From NCBI RefSeq assembly GCF_001618955.1, contig NZ_LVYV01000034.1, positions 186,001 to 250,000 of the forward strand: a DNA stretch of 64,000 bases. The letters run 5' to 3'. Shown here in pieces: positions 16,217 to 26,230 of the stretch (positions are counted from its first letter, which is position 1; each line of letters starts with the position of its first letter). Both the position numbers and the translations under genes were made by a program. The notes beneath the pieces are model-generated. The model ran no database searches, had not been told where the DNA came from, and saw only the letters and a list, made by a program, of their open reading frames with translations. Source of the stretch: Tardiphaga robiniae. GTDB taxonomy: Bacteria > Pseudomonadota > Alphaproteobacteria > Rhizobiales > Xanthobacteraceae.

Positions 16217-17023
16217 ATGCGTGCGGCAATGATTGGAAACAAACTTGCCGCGCAGATCGCGGCGATCACTCTCGTGATTGCGGCGTTTGCCGGCCCCGCG
16301 ACAGCGGTCGATCTCGAGCCGAAGCAGATCCTCGCACCATCCGGCAAGCTGCGTGTCGGCCTCTATCCGGGCACGCCGACATCCATTCTGGAATCTCAAT
16401 CCGAAGGCCCTCGCGGCGTCGGCTACGATCTCGGCAAGGAGCTCGCGCGCCAATTGGGCGTGCCTTATGAGCCGGTGGTTTTTTCGAAGAATGCCGAGGT
16501 TCTCGAGGCGGTGAAGACAGGCGCAGTCGACGCGGCCTTCACCAATGCATCGGCCTCCCGCGCCAGGGACATGGATTTCGGCCCGGCCTATCTGGAAAGC
16601 GATCTCGGCTATCTCGTCGCGAAAGACTCCAAGGTTACTGGGTCTGATGATGTCGATGTCAAAGGCGTTCATGTCGGCGTCACCGCCGGCAGTTCGTCCG
16701 ATGCGGTGCTGTCACGCGATTTGAAGAATGCCGAGGTCGTCCGCGTGCCGGCCATCAGACTCGCGCCCGGGATGCTGGCCGCCGGCAGCATCGATGTGTT
16801 CGCCACCAACAAGGCGACACTGTTTGAACTCGCCGAACAGGCGCCGGGGGCGAAAGTGCTCGACGGTCGCTGGGGCGTCGAGCGGCACGCCATCGCGATC
16901 CCCAAGGGGCGCGACGAGGGGATGGCATTTGTCCGCAAATTCACCGAGGATGTGAAGGCGCAGGGACTGGTCGATGCGGCCATCGCACGATCCGGACTGC
17001 GCGCTGCGACCACAGCCAAGTAG
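16217..17023 (+). CDS. Periplasmic substrate-binding protein (family 3, amino-acid ABC type)
   Basis: A solute receptor of about 268 residues with a Sec signal peptide (hydrophobic LAAQIAAITLVIAAFAGPATA, cleaved near AVDLEP). The SBP_bac_3 core shows LRVGLYPGTPTS, GVGYDLGKELARQLGV, AVKTGAVDAAFTNASASRAR and GVHVGVTAGSSSD. AGGAGG at 16205-16210 overlaps the upstream stop codon and is 6 bp from ATG 16217 (3 bp from ATG 16214), so 16217 is preferred. No permease or ATPase is near. It may serve a transporter encoded elsewhere, or an acid activated by the coupled acyl-CoA synthetase. Confidence 0.85.
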   Translation: MRAAMIGNKLAAQIAAITLVIAAFAGPATAVDLEPKQILAPSGKLRVGLYPGTPTSILESQSEGPRGVGYDLGKELARQLGVPYEPVVFSKNAEVLEAVKTGAVDAAFTNASASRARDMDFGPAYLESDLGYLVAKDSKVTGSDDVDVKGVHVGVTAGSSSDAVLSRDLKNAEVVRVPAIRLAPGMLAAGSIDVFATNKATLFELAEQAPGAKVLDGRWGVERHAIAIPKGRDEGMAFVRKFTEDVKAQGLVDAAIARSGLRAATTAK

Positions 17024-17084
17024 CTATATCAAGCAGCAACGACACGATATTGTTGCGCGATATTAACAAGAGGGACGACCATCC

Positions 17085-18071
17085 ATGCCTGTGTCTTTGC
17101 CTGCGCCCATGAAACTGGCCATCGCCACGGCGGCTGTGCTGCTGTCTTTCACCAGCCCGGCGCTGTACGCCCAGACGTTTCCCAGCAAGCAGGTGACGAT
17201 CCTGGTGCCCTATGCGGCCGGCGGCGCCGTTGACGTGCTGGCGCGGACCTTTGCGCAGTCGCTTTCGAAGACCTGGGGCCAGCAGCCTGTGGTGGACAAC
17301 CGTCCGGGCGCCGGTGGCATCATCGCCTCGCAGGCCCTCGCGAAGTCACCGCCCGATGGCTACACGCTGATCCTCGTCGCATCGGGCCATCCGCTCAATC
17401 AGTTCTTCTATCCGAAGCTGCCCTACGACACGTTCAAGGATTTCACCGCGATCAGCGAAGTCGCCTATTCGCCACTGGCCATCGTGGTGTCGAAGGACAA
17501 TCCGGCGAAGAACCTGCAGGAGCTGCTGGCGCAGGCGAAAGCGAAGCCGGACTCGCTGTCCTACGGCATGTCCGGCAATGGCACCTCGGCGCATCTCGCC
17601 GGCGAATTGCTGAACCATATGGCTGGCACCAAGATCGTCTCGATCCCCTACAAGGGCGGTGCGCCGGCACTCACGGCCGTGATTGCCGGCGACATTCCCA
17701 TGAGCATCAATCCGCTGCCCGAGATCGTCGGACAGCTCGAAGGCGGCGCGGTGCGTGCCATGGCCGTGACGACGGCGACGCGCTCGGCGGCGCTGCCCAA
17801 TGTGCCGACCGTCGCCGAATCTGGCGTCGCCGGTTACGATACGGCGGTGTGGTGGGGCTTCCTCGGGCCCGCCGGCATGCCGGCCGATGTCGTCGCCAAG
17901 ATCCATGCGGATCTGGTGACGGCGTTGAAGGATCCGGTGGTGCTGGCGGCGCTGAAGAAGATCGATGCCACGCCGGTTGGTTCCTCGCCGGCCGAGTTCG
18001 ACAAATTCATGCATGCCGAAGCGGACAAATGGGGGCCAGTGCTGAAGGCGGCAAACATCAAGGTCCAGTAA
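17085..18071 (+). CDS. Tripartite tricarboxylate transporter receptor (Bug/TctC family)
   Basis: A 328-residue periplasmic receptor with a signal peptide (ATAAVLLSFTSPALYAQ). Bug hallmarks are FPSKQVTILVPYAAGGAVDV, VVDNRPGAGGIIASQALAKS, PPDGYTLILV and the late GVAGYDTAVWWGFLGPAGMP. It binds a carboxylate for TctAB-type uptake, but no tctA or tctB is in the window, so it is an orphan receptor as most Bug proteins are. AAGAGGGACG precedes the ATG. The dehydrogenase gene follows after 5 bp, so the two likely act on related compounds. Confidence 0.9.
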   Translation: MPVSLPAPMKLAIATAAVLLSFTSPALYAQTFPSKQVTILVPYAAGGAVDVLARTFAQSLSKTWGQQPVVDNRPGAGGIIASQALAKSPPDGYTLILVASGHPLNQFFYPKLPYDTFKDFTAISEVAYSPLAIVVSKDNPAKNLQELLAQAKAKPDSLSYGMSGNGTSAHLAGELLNHMAGTKIVSIPYKGGAPALTAVIAGDIPMSINPLPEIVGQLEGGAVRAMAVTTATRSAALPNVPTVAESGVAGYDTAVWWGFLGPAGMPADVVAKIHADLVTALKDPVVLAALKKIDATPVGSSPAEFDKFMHAEADKWGPVLKAANIKVQ

Positions 18072-18076
18072 GAAGC

Positions 18077-19000
18077 ATGACTGAACGTTCGAACCAGTGG
18101 CACTGCGGCCTGATCGGCTATGGCGAAGTTGGGCGCATTCTCGCGGAAGACCTGCGCAAGCAGGATCTCCGCGTCAGCGCCTATGATCTCAAATTCGACG
18201 GCAAAGATGCCGGGACGTTGCGGGACCATGCCGAGACCCATGGTGTCACGCTCGCATCCTCGCATGCCGATCTCGCGTCACGCGCGGATTTCATCGTCTG
18301 TGCGGTGACCGCGAGCCAGACGGTGCCAGCGGCGCAGGCCTGCGTGCCTGGTCTGAAGCCGCAGGCATGGTTTCTCGATTTCAACTCGGCATCTCCCGGC
18401 GCGAAGCAACGTGCGGCCGCGCTGATCGATGGCGCCGGCGGGCGCTATGTCGAGGGCGCGGTCATGACTTCGATTCCCCCGTATCGCATCAAGGTGCCGC
18501 TGCTGCTCGGCGGCACCGGCGCGCGTGATTTCGCGCCGCTGCTCAATGCCATCGGCTTCGATGCGAAAGTCGCCAGCGACAGGCTTGGCGTCGCCTCGGC
18601 CACCAAGATGTGCCGCAGTATCATGATCAAGGGCCTTGAGGCCATGGTGATCGAGAGCTTCACCACCGCGCGCGCCTATGGTGTCGAGGACGCGGTGATT
18701 GCCTCGCTGGTCGAGACGTTCCCGAGCATCGATTGGGAGAAGCAAGGCGCCTATTTCTTCCAGCGCGTCATCGAACACGGCCGCCGCCGCAGCGAGGAAG
18801 TCCGCGAGGTCGCCGAGACCGTGCGCGAGATCGGGCTCACGCCATGGTCGGCCGAAGGCACGGCCGAGCGTCAGGGCTGGGTCGCGGATCTCGCCGATGA
18901 TGGCCTGTTCGGCACCAAGGGCGAGGCGGGTTTCGCGCGCAACGCCGACTGGCGGACAGAGGCGGATCGGATTCTGGCGAAGGTGAAGCCGAAGGGGTGA
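18077..19000 (+). CDS. NAD(P)-dependent dehydrogenase with DUF1932 C-terminal domain
   Basis: A 307-residue 6-phosphogluconate/hydroxyisobutyrate dehydrogenase relative. The nucleotide-binding motif [10 protein letters not shown] is at the N-terminus, followed by [14 protein letters not shown] and [10 protein letters not shown] helical C-terminal domain ([20 protein letters not shown]) corresponds to DUF1932. ATG 18077 lies 5 bp after the Bug receptor stop with AAGAAG before it; the longer open frame upstream overlaps the receptor gene and is rejected. Substrate unknown, probably a hydroxy acid imported with help of the receptor. Confidence 0.88.
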   Translation: MTERSNQWHCGLIGYGEVGRILAEDLRKQDLRVSAYDLKFDGKDAGTLRDHAETHGVTLASSHADLASRADFIVCAVTASQTVPAAQACVPGLKPQAWFLDFNSASPGAKQRAAALIDGAGGRYVEGAVMTSIPPYRIKVPLLLGGTGARDFAPLLNAIGFDAKVASDRLGVASATKMCRSIMIKGLEAMVIESFTTARAYGVEDAVIASLVETFPSIDWEKQGAYFFQRVIEHGRRRSEEVREVAETVREIGLTPWSAEGTAERQGWVADLADDGLFGTKGEAGFARNADWRTEADRILAKVKPKG

Positions 19001-19014
19001 GTTCCGCGATTTAT

Positions 19015-19046
19015 GTTGTCGTCCCCGCCTGCGCGGGGACGACAAC
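19015..19046. repeat. Perfect hairpin, 14-bp stem with CTGC loop
   Basis: GTTGTCGTCCCCGC, CTGC and GCGGGGACGACAAC form a perfect stem 14 bp after the dehydrogenase stop. There is no T-tract, so it is more likely a REP-type repeat than an intrinsic terminator. It lies inside the spurious upstream extension of the PEP carboxylase frame, which supports the later start for ppc. Confidence 0.8.
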
Positions 19047-19143
19047 TGAGGGGCCTGTGGATTACATCGCCACACAACTTCGTCTTGCGTCGCAGCATGA
19101 GTTGCGACCAAATGGGGCGCCGGCAACTTCCTGGAGCGTCCTT

Positions 19144-21927
19144 GTGTCCCTGACCCTGCCCACCGAAGAACCCGCATCCCAGCGCGGTGACGATCCTGCT
19201 CACCAGGAGGCCGATGCCCGGCTGCGCGAGGACATCCGGCTGCTCGGCCGTATCCTTGGCGACACCGTGCGGGATCAGGAAGGTGAGGCGGTATTCGCCC
19301 TGGTCGAGAATATCCGGCAGACCTCGGTCCGTTTTCACCGCGACGAGGACAAGCTGGCGCGGCGTGAACTCGAAGCCATTCTCGACGGCATGTCGATCGC
19401 CGAGACCGTGCGCATCGTTCGCGCCTACAGCTATTTCTCCCATCTCGCCAATATCGCGGAGGACCAGAACAACATCCGCCGCATGCGGGCGCAGCGCGCG
19501 AATGCGGCTAACGCATCGGGCACGCTGGCCCATGCGGTGAAGCGCGCGCGCGAGGCCGGGATCGATGCGGCGCTGCTCAGCAAGTTCTTCGGACAGGCGC
19601 TGATTTCGCCGGTGCTGACCGCGCATCCCACCGAAGTGCGCCGCAAGAGCACCATCGACCGCGAAATGGAAATCGCGGCATTGCTCGACCGGCGCGAGCG
19701 CATGCAGCTCACCGCCGAGGAGATCGAGGCGTCGGAAGAACAGTTGCGCCGCGCCGTCGTGACGCTGTGGCAGACCAATCTGCTGCGCCGGAGCAAGCTG
19801 ACGGTGCTCGACGAGGTCGCCAACGGATTGTCGTTCTACGATTATACGTTTTTGCGCGAAGTGCCGCGGCTGCATTGTGTGCTGGAAGACAGCCTGCGCG
19901 CGCAGGGCGGCGCTACTGAACTCGGCTCGTTCCTGCGCATGGGCAGCTGGATCGGCGGCGACCGCGACGGCAATCCGTTCGTCACGGCAGATGTGATGCG
20001 CGGCACCATGATGCTGCAGAGCAGGCGCGCCTTCAGCTTCTATCTCGACGAACTTCACGCGCTGGGCGCAGAACTGTCCATGGCGGCGCATCTCGCCGAT
20101 GTCTCCGATGAACTCCGCGCATTGGCCGAACGCTCGCCTGATCCGTCGCCGCACCGCGCTGGCGAGCCCTATCGGCTCGCGATATCCGGCGTCTATGCCC
20201 GCATGGCGGCGACGGCCCATGCGCTCGAATTGCCGAACCGCCGCGCGGCCGTGGGCGATGCCCCGGCTTACGCATCGGCGCAGGAGTTCAAGGCCGATCT
20301 CGACGTGCTCGATCGTTCGCTGATCGCTGATAATTCCGCCGTCATCGCCCGTGGCCGGCTGCGGCAACTCCGCCGCGCGGTGGATTGTTTCGGCTTCTAT
20401 CTCGCCAGCCTCGACATCCGGCAGAACTCGGCGGTGCATGAGCGCACCGTCGCCGAACTGATCGACGCCGCGATGCCCGGCACGTCCTATCTCGCGCTCG
20501 GCGAGGAAGCGCGCATCGCGCTGCTGGCGAATGAATTGAAGAACGCGCGGCCGCTGGGCTCACTGTTCGTCAAATACAGCGACGAGACGCTGGGCGAACT
20601 GGCGCTGTTTCGCATGGCGGCGCAGGTCCATGCGAAATTCGGCGCAGCGGCGATCCCCCAATGCATCATCTCGATGTGCAAGGGCGTCTCCGACATGCTC
20701 GAAGTCGCGGTGCTGCTGAAGGAAGTCGGGCTCGTCGATTGTTCCGGCCGCAGCGCCATCAATATCGTGCCGCTGTTCGAAACCATCGAGGATCTGCAGG
20801 CCTCTGCAGCCATCATGGACCGGATGTTCTCGCTGCACGACTATCGCAAGCTGGTCGACAGCCGCGGCGCGGTGCAGGAAGTCATGCTCGGTTATTCCGA
20901 CAGTAACAAGGACGGCGGTTTCGTTACGTCCGGCTGGGAACTGTACAAGGCCGAGATCGAGCTCATCGAAGTGTTCGAGCGGCATCACATCCGGCTGCGG
21001 CTGTTCCATGGCCGCGGGGGCTCTGTGGGCCGCGGCGGCGGCCCGAGCCACGATGCGATTCTGGCGCAGCCCGGCGGCGCGGTGGATGGCCAGATCCGCA
21101 TCACCGAACAGGGCGAGATCATCTCCAGCAAATATTCCAACGCCGAAGTCGGCCGCAACAATCTGGAGATCCTGGCCGCCGCGACGCTGGAAGCGAGCCT
21201 GCTGGCGCCGAAGCACAGCGCGCCGCGCCGCGAATATCTCGAAGCCATGGAGGAGATTTCCGAACTGGCCTTCAAGGCCTATCGCGGTCTGGTCTATGAG
21301 ACCGAGGGCTTTGTCGATTACTTCTGGGAATCCACCGTCATCAACGAGATCTCGACGCTGAACATCGGCAGCCGTCCGGCCTCGCGCAAGAAGACTCGCG
21401 CCATCGAGGATCTGCGCGCCATTCCCTGGGTGTTCTCATGGGCGCAGTGCCGCTTGATGCTGCCGGGCTGGTACGGTTTCGGCAGCGCCATCGAGGCCTG
21501 GCTCGCCAATCATCCCGACAAGGGCATGGCGTTCCTGCAGGAGATGCACCGCGAATGGCCATTCTTCCGCACGCTGTTGTCCAACATGGACATGGTGTTG
21601 GCCAAGAGTTCGATCGCCATCGCCTCGCGTTATGCTGAGCTTGTCGCCGACCAGAAGCTGCGCGAGACCATCTTCGGCCGCATCCGCGGCGAATGGCATC
21701 TGTGCATCGAGACGCTGCTGGATATCATGGAGCAGGAGCGCCTGCTGCAAAACAATCCGCTGCTCGATCGCTCGATTCGCAATCGTTTCCCGTATCTCGA
21801 TCCGCTCAACCATGTGCAGGTTGAGCTGCTCAAAGAGCATCGCGCGAATAATCCGGACGAGCAGGTGCTGCGCGGGATTCAGCTGACGATCAATGGCATC
21901 TCGGCGGGACTGCGGAATAGCGGGTAG
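19144..21927 (+). CDS. ppc: Phosphoenolpyruvate carboxylase
   Basis: Converts PEP and bicarbonate to oxaloacetate, replenishing the TCA cycle; about 927 residues, as usual for the family. Motifs in order: [12 protein letters not shown] with catalytic His161, [37 protein letters not shown] near residue 621, and the C-terminal RNSG. The frame is open from 18997, but that part translates a hairpin and overlaps the upstream stop. No in-frame ATG fits. GTG 19144 has GGAG 7 bp before it and gives [10 protein letters not shown], close to related N-termini. It ends at a hairpin shared with the convergent lactonase gene. Confidence 0.95.
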   Translation: MSLTLPTEEPASQRGDDPAHQEADARLREDIRLLGRILGDTVRDQEGEAVFALVENIRQTSVRFHRDEDKLARRELEAILDGMSIAETVRIVRAYSYFSHLANIAEDQNNIRRMRAQRANAANASGTLAHAVKRAREAGIDAALLSKFFGQALISPVLTAHPTEVRRKSTIDREMEIAALLDRRERMQLTAEEIEASEEQLRRAVVTLWQTNLLRRSKLTVLDEVANGLSFYDYTFLREVPRLHCVLEDSLRAQGGATELGSFLRMGSWIGGDRDGNPFVTADVMRGTMMLQSRRAFSFYLDELHALGAELSMAAHLADVSDELRALAERSPDPSPHRAGEPYRLAISGVYARMAATAHALELPNRRAAVGDAPAYASAQEFKADLDVLDRSLIADNSAVIARGRLRQLRRAVDCFGFYLASLDIRQNSAVHERTVAELIDAAMPGTSYLALGEEARIALLANELKNARPLGSLFVKYSDETLGELALFRMAAQVHAKFGAAAIPQCIISMCKGVSDMLEVAVLLKEVGLVDCSGRSAINIVPLFETIEDLQASAAIMDRMFSLHDYRKLVDSRGAVQEVMLGYSDSNKDGGFVTSGWELYKAEIELIEVFERHHIRLRLFHGRGGSVGRGGGPSHDAILAQPGGAVDGQIRITEQGEIISSKYSNAEVGRNNLEILAAATLEASLLAPKHSAPRREYLEAMEEISELAFKAYRGLVYETEGFVDYFWESTVINEISTLNIGSRPASRKKTRAIEDLRAIPWVFSWAQCRLMLPGWYGFGSAIEAWLANHPDKGMAFLQEMHREWPFFRTLLSNMDMVLAKSSIAIASRYAELVADQKLRETIFGRIRGEWHLCIETLLDIMEQERLLQNNPLLDRSIRNRFPYLDPLNHVQVELLKEHRANNPDEQVLRGIQLTINGISAGLRNSG

Positions 21928-21929
21928 TT

Positions 21930-21974
21930 CTTTCCCTCCCCACTGCGCGGCTCCGCCGCTTGAGGGAGGGAAAG
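21930..21974. terminator. Hairpin between convergent ppc and SMP-30 genes
   Basis: CTTTCCCTCCC (21930-21940) pairs with GGGAGGGAAAG (21964-21974), with a smaller GCGG/CCGC hairpin inside. It lies 3 bp after ppc and 6 bp beyond the end of the convergent gene. The terminal T/A runs could serve termination both ways. It resembles the GGGAGGG-type repeats at 38966 and 33459. Confidence 0.6.
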
Positions 21975-21980
21975 CGCCTC

Positions 21981-23096
21981 TCAACAGAAATGGGCGCCCT
22001 GCGTCTCCACATAGACCGCATACAATGACTGGCTCGCGGTCATGAACAGCCGGTTGCGCTTCTTGCCGCCGAAACAGACATTGGCACAGGTTTCCGGCAG
22101 CTTGATCTGGCCGATGCGCTGGCCGTCCGGCGCAAAGATCTGCACGCCGTCATAGCCCTCGCCGACCCAGCCGGCGCCGACCCAGATATTGCCTTCGGTA
22201 TCGACGCGTAGCCCGTCAGGGAAGCCGGACTTGCCATCCAGCGTCATGTCGATCAGCGGCTTCGCATTGCTGAGCTTGCCGCCGTCGACGTCGTATTGCC
22301 ACACCACGTTCTTGGCATTGGGATAATGCGTGATGCCGGTGTCGCAGACATAGAGCTTCTTGTAGTCCGGGCTGAACGCCAAGCCGTTCGGCTTGAACGG
22401 ATCGTCCGCGACCTTGCTGATCTGGCCGCTCGCGGGGTCGATGCGATACACCGCTTCCTTCTGGTTCGGCTGCACCACGCCAGCCGCCGCGCGTTGTCCT
22501 TCATAGAGATTGATGGCGCCGTAGCCAGGATCGGTGAACCAGATCGCTTTGTCGATCGGATTGACCACCATGTCGTTCGGTCCGTTGAGCGGCTTGCCGT
22601 TTGCCTGTTCAGCCAGCGTCGTGACGCTGCCATTGTGCTCGAAGCGGACAAGGCGCGTGCGCTGCGCGCTGAGCTGGCGGCCCTCGGTGTCGAACGAATT
22701 CCCGTTGCTCTCCTCGGATGGATAGCGGAAGCGCTCGGAGATGTGGCCGTCATCGTCGAGATAACGCAACTGGCGATTGGCAGGGATATCGCTCCAGATC
22801 AGATACTGACCCTGTGCATTCCACGCCGGTCCCTCCGCCCACAGGCAACCCGTATAGAGCCGCTTGATGACGGTGTTACCGACTCTCGCCTTGAAGCGAT
22901 TGGCGTCGATGACGACGATATCGGGATCGGGATAGCGCTGCGGTTCCGCACCGCGGCCGAAGTTGCGCGCGAGTGCATCAGGTGCGATCAGCGTCGTCGC
23001 TGCCAATGCAGCGGCGCTGCCTAGGATATTTCTGCGACTGAGCGAGTTGGATGGTGCGGCGGGGTGAGCAGAGTCTTGCGTGAGCTGAGTTGGCAT
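21981..23096 (-). CDS. SMP-30/gluconolactonase-family protein, Tat-exported
   Basis: A 371-residue six-bladed beta-propeller lactonase. A Tat signal (SLSRRNILGSAAALAATTLI) directs folded export. Family motifs: CLWAEGPAWNAQGQYLIWSD, NGPNDMVVNPIDKAIWFTDP, KPNGLAFSPDYKKLYVCDTG and GFPDGLRVDTEGNIWVGAG. These supply the conserved Glu, Asn and Asp ligands for a divalent metal. It probably hydrolyses a sugar-acid or other lactone in the periplasm. ATG 23096 has GGGAGGACGACG before it. The upstream gene is divergent. Confidence 0.9.
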   Translation of the reverse strand: MPTQLTQDSAHPAAPSNSLSRRNILGSAAALAATTLIAPDALARNFGRGAEPQRYPDPDIVVIDANRFKARVGNTVIKRLYTGCLWAEGPAWNAQGQYLIWSDIPANRQLRYLDDDGHISERFRYPSEESNGNSFDTEGRQLSAQRTRLVRFEHNGSVTTLAEQANGKPLNGPNDMVVNPIDKAIWFTDPGYGAINLYEGQRAAAGVVQPNQKEAVYRIDPASGQISKVADDPFKPNGLAFSPDYKKLYVCDTGITHYPNAKNVVWQYDVDGGKLSNAKPLIDMTLDGKSGFPDGLRVDTEGNIWVGAGWVGEGYDGVQIFAPDGQRIGQIKLPETCANVCFGGKKRNRLFMTASQSLYAVYVETQGAHFC

Positions 23097-23288
23097 CGTC
23101 GTCCTCCCGGCTTGTCTGGTTTTTTCCAGCCGTTGCCGGGAATTTAAATACCGTTGCGACGGGGATGCTACACAATTCGATGCTGCCGCGCGGTCATGGC
23201 GCTGCACAAGGTCGCGTCGCACCGCAGTGAACTTTTTGATAGTTCCGCGCGACCAAGACCAAAGCCCTCATTTGATGCGCGGTTCCCC

Positions 23289-24638
23289 ATGTCGTCGTTT
23301 CGCTGTCACATATGTGTTGCAGTCGCTTCTGCAGCATTGCTGTTCGTCACGTCATTGTCAGCGCAGGCGGACAATGCATGTCGACCGCCGGTTAACCAGC
23401 GCATGATCGCGGGCTGCACGGAGATCATCGATAATCCCGCAGCAACGACTGCGGAACGCGCGGAAGCCATGAGCTACCGCGGGGCTGCGCAGATGTCTCG
23501 CGGCAATCTGGAGCGTGCGCTGGCCGACTTCTCGGCTTTCCTCGCGATGCGTCCGGATAGCGCGCTGGGCTATTACATGCGTGCGACGGCCCATGAAAAG
23601 CAGGACGATCACGAGCTTGCCCTTGCCGATTACGACAAGTCCATCGCGCTCGATCCTAACTATCCGTTTGCCTATGCGGCGCGCGGCGCCATCTACGCCG
23701 CCAAGGGTGATTTCGCTCGCGCACTTAAAAATCACGACGAGGCGATCCGGCTCAAGCCGGAACTGGGGGCGCTTTATAACAACCGTGGTCTCGTGCGCCG
23801 GAATAGCGGGGATGTGAAGGGTGCCATCGCGGATTTCTCCTCGGCTATCCGTCTTGATCCGAAAAATACACTGGCGCTGGCGTTTCGCGGCAACGTCTAT
23901 CTGTTGCGCAACGATTCCGACCATGCGCTCGCCGATTTCGAAACCGCGTTGCGCCTCTCAACCACCAATCAGGACATGGCCTATTACGGCCGTGCCGAGA
24001 TCAAGCTGCAGCGCGGCGATAATGACGGCGCGATCGCCGACTATAGCAAGGCGCTCGAGCTTGCTTCCGATACCGTTGATGCCTATGTCAATCGTGGCGT
24101 TGCGTTCTCGCGCAAAGGCGATTACGCCAGCGCGATTCCGAACTATGATGCGGCGCTGAAACTGACGCCGGACGATGACAGCATTCGCAACCGGCGTGCT
24201 CACTCGCATTTCATCGTCGGGCACTTTGCCGAGGCGGCTGTCGATTTCGGCAACGTGGTGGAGAAGACGCCCGAATATGATCTGGCGAAGCTGCTGCGCT
24301 ACATCGCGCGGGCGCGCAGCGGCGACTTTGATATGGGCGAGCTGAAGCGCAATACCGACACGCTCGATCGGAAGGGCTGGCCATGGCCAATGGTGGCGGT
24401 CTATCTCGGCCAGATGACCCGCGACGAGATGCTCGCCAAAATGAAGGACATGCGGCTCGACGACGACTTTGGCGCTTGCGGCGTGTCGTTCTATCTCGGT
24501 CAGTATCTGATGGTGAAGCACAAGCCGCAGGAAGCGTTGCCCTATCTGAAACAGGCAGCCGAGGTGTGCCGGGGCGATGGCGAATTCGAGCGCGACGCGG
24601 CGCGCAATGAACTCAAGCGGCAACAGTCGTCGAACTGA
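23289..24638 (+). CDS. Secreted tetratricopeptide-repeat protein
   Basis: A 449-residue protein with a Sec signal peptide (VAVASAALLFVTSLSAQA, about residues 9-27) and a run of about eight TPR units. Examples are ALADFSAFLAMRPDSALGYY, LALADYDKSIALDPNYPFAY and AIADFSSAIRLDPKNTLALA. TPR proteins scaffold protein contacts; the partner is unknown. The C-terminal part after about residue 340 lacks clear repeats and has two isolated Cys residues (FGACGVSF, AAEVCRGD). ATG 23289 gives the signal peptide; the frame is open further upstream without support. It ends at a palindromic terminator. Confidence 0.85.
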   Translation: MSSFRCHICVAVASAALLFVTSLSAQADNACRPPVNQRMIAGCTEIIDNPAATTAERAEAMSYRGAAQMSRGNLERALADFSAFLAMRPDSALGYYMRATAHEKQDDHELALADYDKSIALDPNYPFAYAARGAIYAAKGDFARALKNHDEAIRLKPELGALYNNRGLVRRNSGDVKGAIADFSSAIRLDPKNTLALAFRGNVYLLRNDSDHALADFETALRLSTTNQDMAYYGRAEIKLQRGDNDGAIADYSKALELASDTVDAYVNRGVAFSRKGDYASAIPNYDAALKLTPDDDSIRNRRAHSHFIVGHFAEAAVDFGNVVEKTPEYDLAKLLRYIARARSGDFDMGELKRNTDTLDRKGWPWPMVAVYLGQMTRDEMLAKMKDMRLDDDFGACGVSFYLGQYLMVKHKPQEALPYLKQAAEVCRGDGEFERDAARNELKRQQSSN

Positions 24639-24645
24639 CAAACAA

Positions 24646-24673
24646 AAAGGGGCAGCGCCGGCGCTGCCCCTTT
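24646..24673. terminator. Bidirectional terminator, 28-bp perfect palindrome
   Basis: AAAGGGGCAGCGCC followed directly by its reverse complement, giving an A-run before and a T-run after on both strands. It lies between the convergent TPR gene (ends 24638) and MFS gene (ends 24695). Confidence 0.9.
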
Positions 24674-24694
24674 GAAATCGTCATGCGCGTGCGC

Positions 24695-25996
24695 TCAGAC
24701 CTCGTGCTTGTCTGACACGAAGATCGCGATGAGCGTGATCACCGCGGCGGCAAGCACATAATAGCCGATGTAAGCGAGACCGTAATTTGCCTGCAGCCAG
24801 GTGGCGATATAGGGCGCCAGCGAGGCACCGAAGATGCTCGCGAGGTTGAACGTCATCGACGCGCCGGTATAGCGCACGGTGGTCGGGAACGGTGCCGCGA
24901 GTGCGGCACCGATCAGGCCGTAATTGATGCCGAAGATCGCGAGACCGATCAGTGCGAAGGCATAGATGCCCGCCACGCCGCCTGACAGCAGCGGTGCCAG
25001 GAAGAACGAGAATACGATCACCATCAGGCAATTGGCGATCAGGAGCGTGCGGCGACCGATCTTGTCGGCGAGCAGGCCGGCCAGGATGTTGGTGGTGCCG
25101 AAGGCGACGGCGCCGGCGATCTGCACCTTGAGCGCATCGAGCAGCGACATCTTCGCGATACCGACATTGTAGGACAGCAGATAGGCCGTGCAGACATAGA
25201 AGAACACGAAGGTCATCAGACCGACCAGCGTGCCGAGCACGAGGCTGCGCTTGTGCTTGCGCAGCAGCTCTATGCTGGGGACGGCAACGCGCTCGGCCTT
25301 CTCGATCGCCTTCTGGAATTCCGGCGTCTCGGTGATCGACAGGCGCACCCACAGGCCGATGGCGATCAGCACGATGGAGGCGAGGAACGGCACGCGCCAC
25401 GCCCAGCTCAGGAAAGTTTCCGGCGAGACGAAATGCAGGAGGATGAAGAACGTGCTCGACGAGAGGAACAGGCCGAGCGGCGCGCCGAGCTGCGGGAACA
25501 TGGCGTACCAGTTGCGCTTGCCTTCCGGCGCGTTCTCGGTGGCGAGCAGCACGGCGCCGCCCCATTCACCGCCGAGGCCGAAACCCTGGCCGAAACGACA
25601 CAGCACTAGCAGTAGCGGTGCGGCGAGGCCGATCTGCGCATGCGTCGGCAGCAGACCGATCAGGACGGTGGAGACGCCCATGGTGAGTAATGCTGCGACC
25701 AGCGTGGTCTTGCGGCCGACGCGATCGCCGAAATGGCCGAACACGACGGCGCCGAATGGACGCGCAAAGAATGCGATCGAGAACACCGCGAAAGACGCCA
25801 GCAGCGCGGCGGTGTCGTTGCCGGCCGGGAAGAACAGTTTTGGAAACACCAGCACCGCGGCGGTGGCATAGACGTAGAAGTCGAAGAATTCGATCGTGGT
25901 GCCGATCAGGCTCGCTAGCAAAACGCGGGCGGGGGAATTCAGCGGCTTGGAATGCGGCATGGCCGCGGAGGGCATCGCGCCCGCGTGATCTGTCAT
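24695..25996 (-). CDS. MFS transporter, metabolite:H+ symporter (MHS) family
   Basis: A 433-residue inner-membrane proton symporter with 12 predicted helices, related to ShiA/ProP-type transporters. The start LLASLIGTTIEFFDFYVYATAA is the MHS signature. FGHFGDRVGRKTTL is the MFS loop 2-3 motif, and RFGQGFGLGGEWGGAVLLA is the helix 4-5 motif. Its large central loop (ETPEFQKAIEKAERVAVPSIELLRKHKRS) is typical. Probable substrate: an organic acid. ATG 25996 is chosen over 26044 because the conserved start follows; only a weak GGA precedes it. The upstream gap is AT-rich. Confidence 0.88.
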   Translation of the reverse strand: MTDHAGAMPSAAMPHSKPLNSPARVLLASLIGTTIEFFDFYVYATAAVLVFPKLFFPAGNDTAALLASFAVFSIAFFARPFGAVVFGHFGDRVGRKTTLVAALLTMGVSTVLIGLLPTHAQIGLAAPLLLVLCRFGQGFGLGGEWGGAVLLATENAPEGKRNWYAMFPQLGAPLGLFLSSSTFFILLHFVSPETFLSWAWRVPFLASIVLIAIGLWVRLSITETPEFQKAIEKAERVAVPSIELLRKHKRSLVLGTLVGLMTFVFFYVCTAYLLSYNVGIAKMSLLDALKVQIAGAVAFGTTNILAGLLADKIGRRTLLIANCLMVIVFSFFLAPLLSGGVAGIYAFALIGLAIFGINYGLIGAALAAPFPTTVRYTGASMTFNLASIFGASLAPYIATWLQANYGLAYIGYYVLAAAVITLIAIFVSDKHEV

Positions 25997-26187
25997 GATG
26001 TTCGTCCAGCAAATGCGGTTTCGTCCGCAAATGCGTGACGTCAAACCCGTTGATTGCTGGTGACATAGCCGGTCTTGGCCGGCGTTTGAATTCTTTATGA
26101 CGAAATTAGCGCGATCTCGGGTCAGATAAGACCGCTATGCATAGCTATTTGAGTAATATTGTTTCGTTTTAAATTCTGGGTTGTAGA

Positions 26188-26224
26188 AATCGGCTCGCGA
26201 GAGTGATGCTTCCGCGAGCCGATT
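26188..26224 (-). terminator. Terminator of the leftward SDR-thiolase-DUF35 operon
   Basis: A 12-bp perfect stem (AATCGGCTCGCG/CGCGAGCCGATT) with a 13-nt loop starts 7 bp after the SDR stop and, read leftward, is followed by TTTCTAC. Confidence 0.75.
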
Positions 26225-26230
26225 AAACGC

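Noticed and set aside
18997-19143. 49-residue upstream extension of PEP carboxylase
   Set aside because: It overlaps the previous stop codon and translates a hairpin. GTG 19144 with GGAG fits the family start.
18871-20439. 522-codon leftward frame opposite ppc
   Set aside because: PEP carboxylase motifs are intact on the + strand and the other frame lacks protein-like features.
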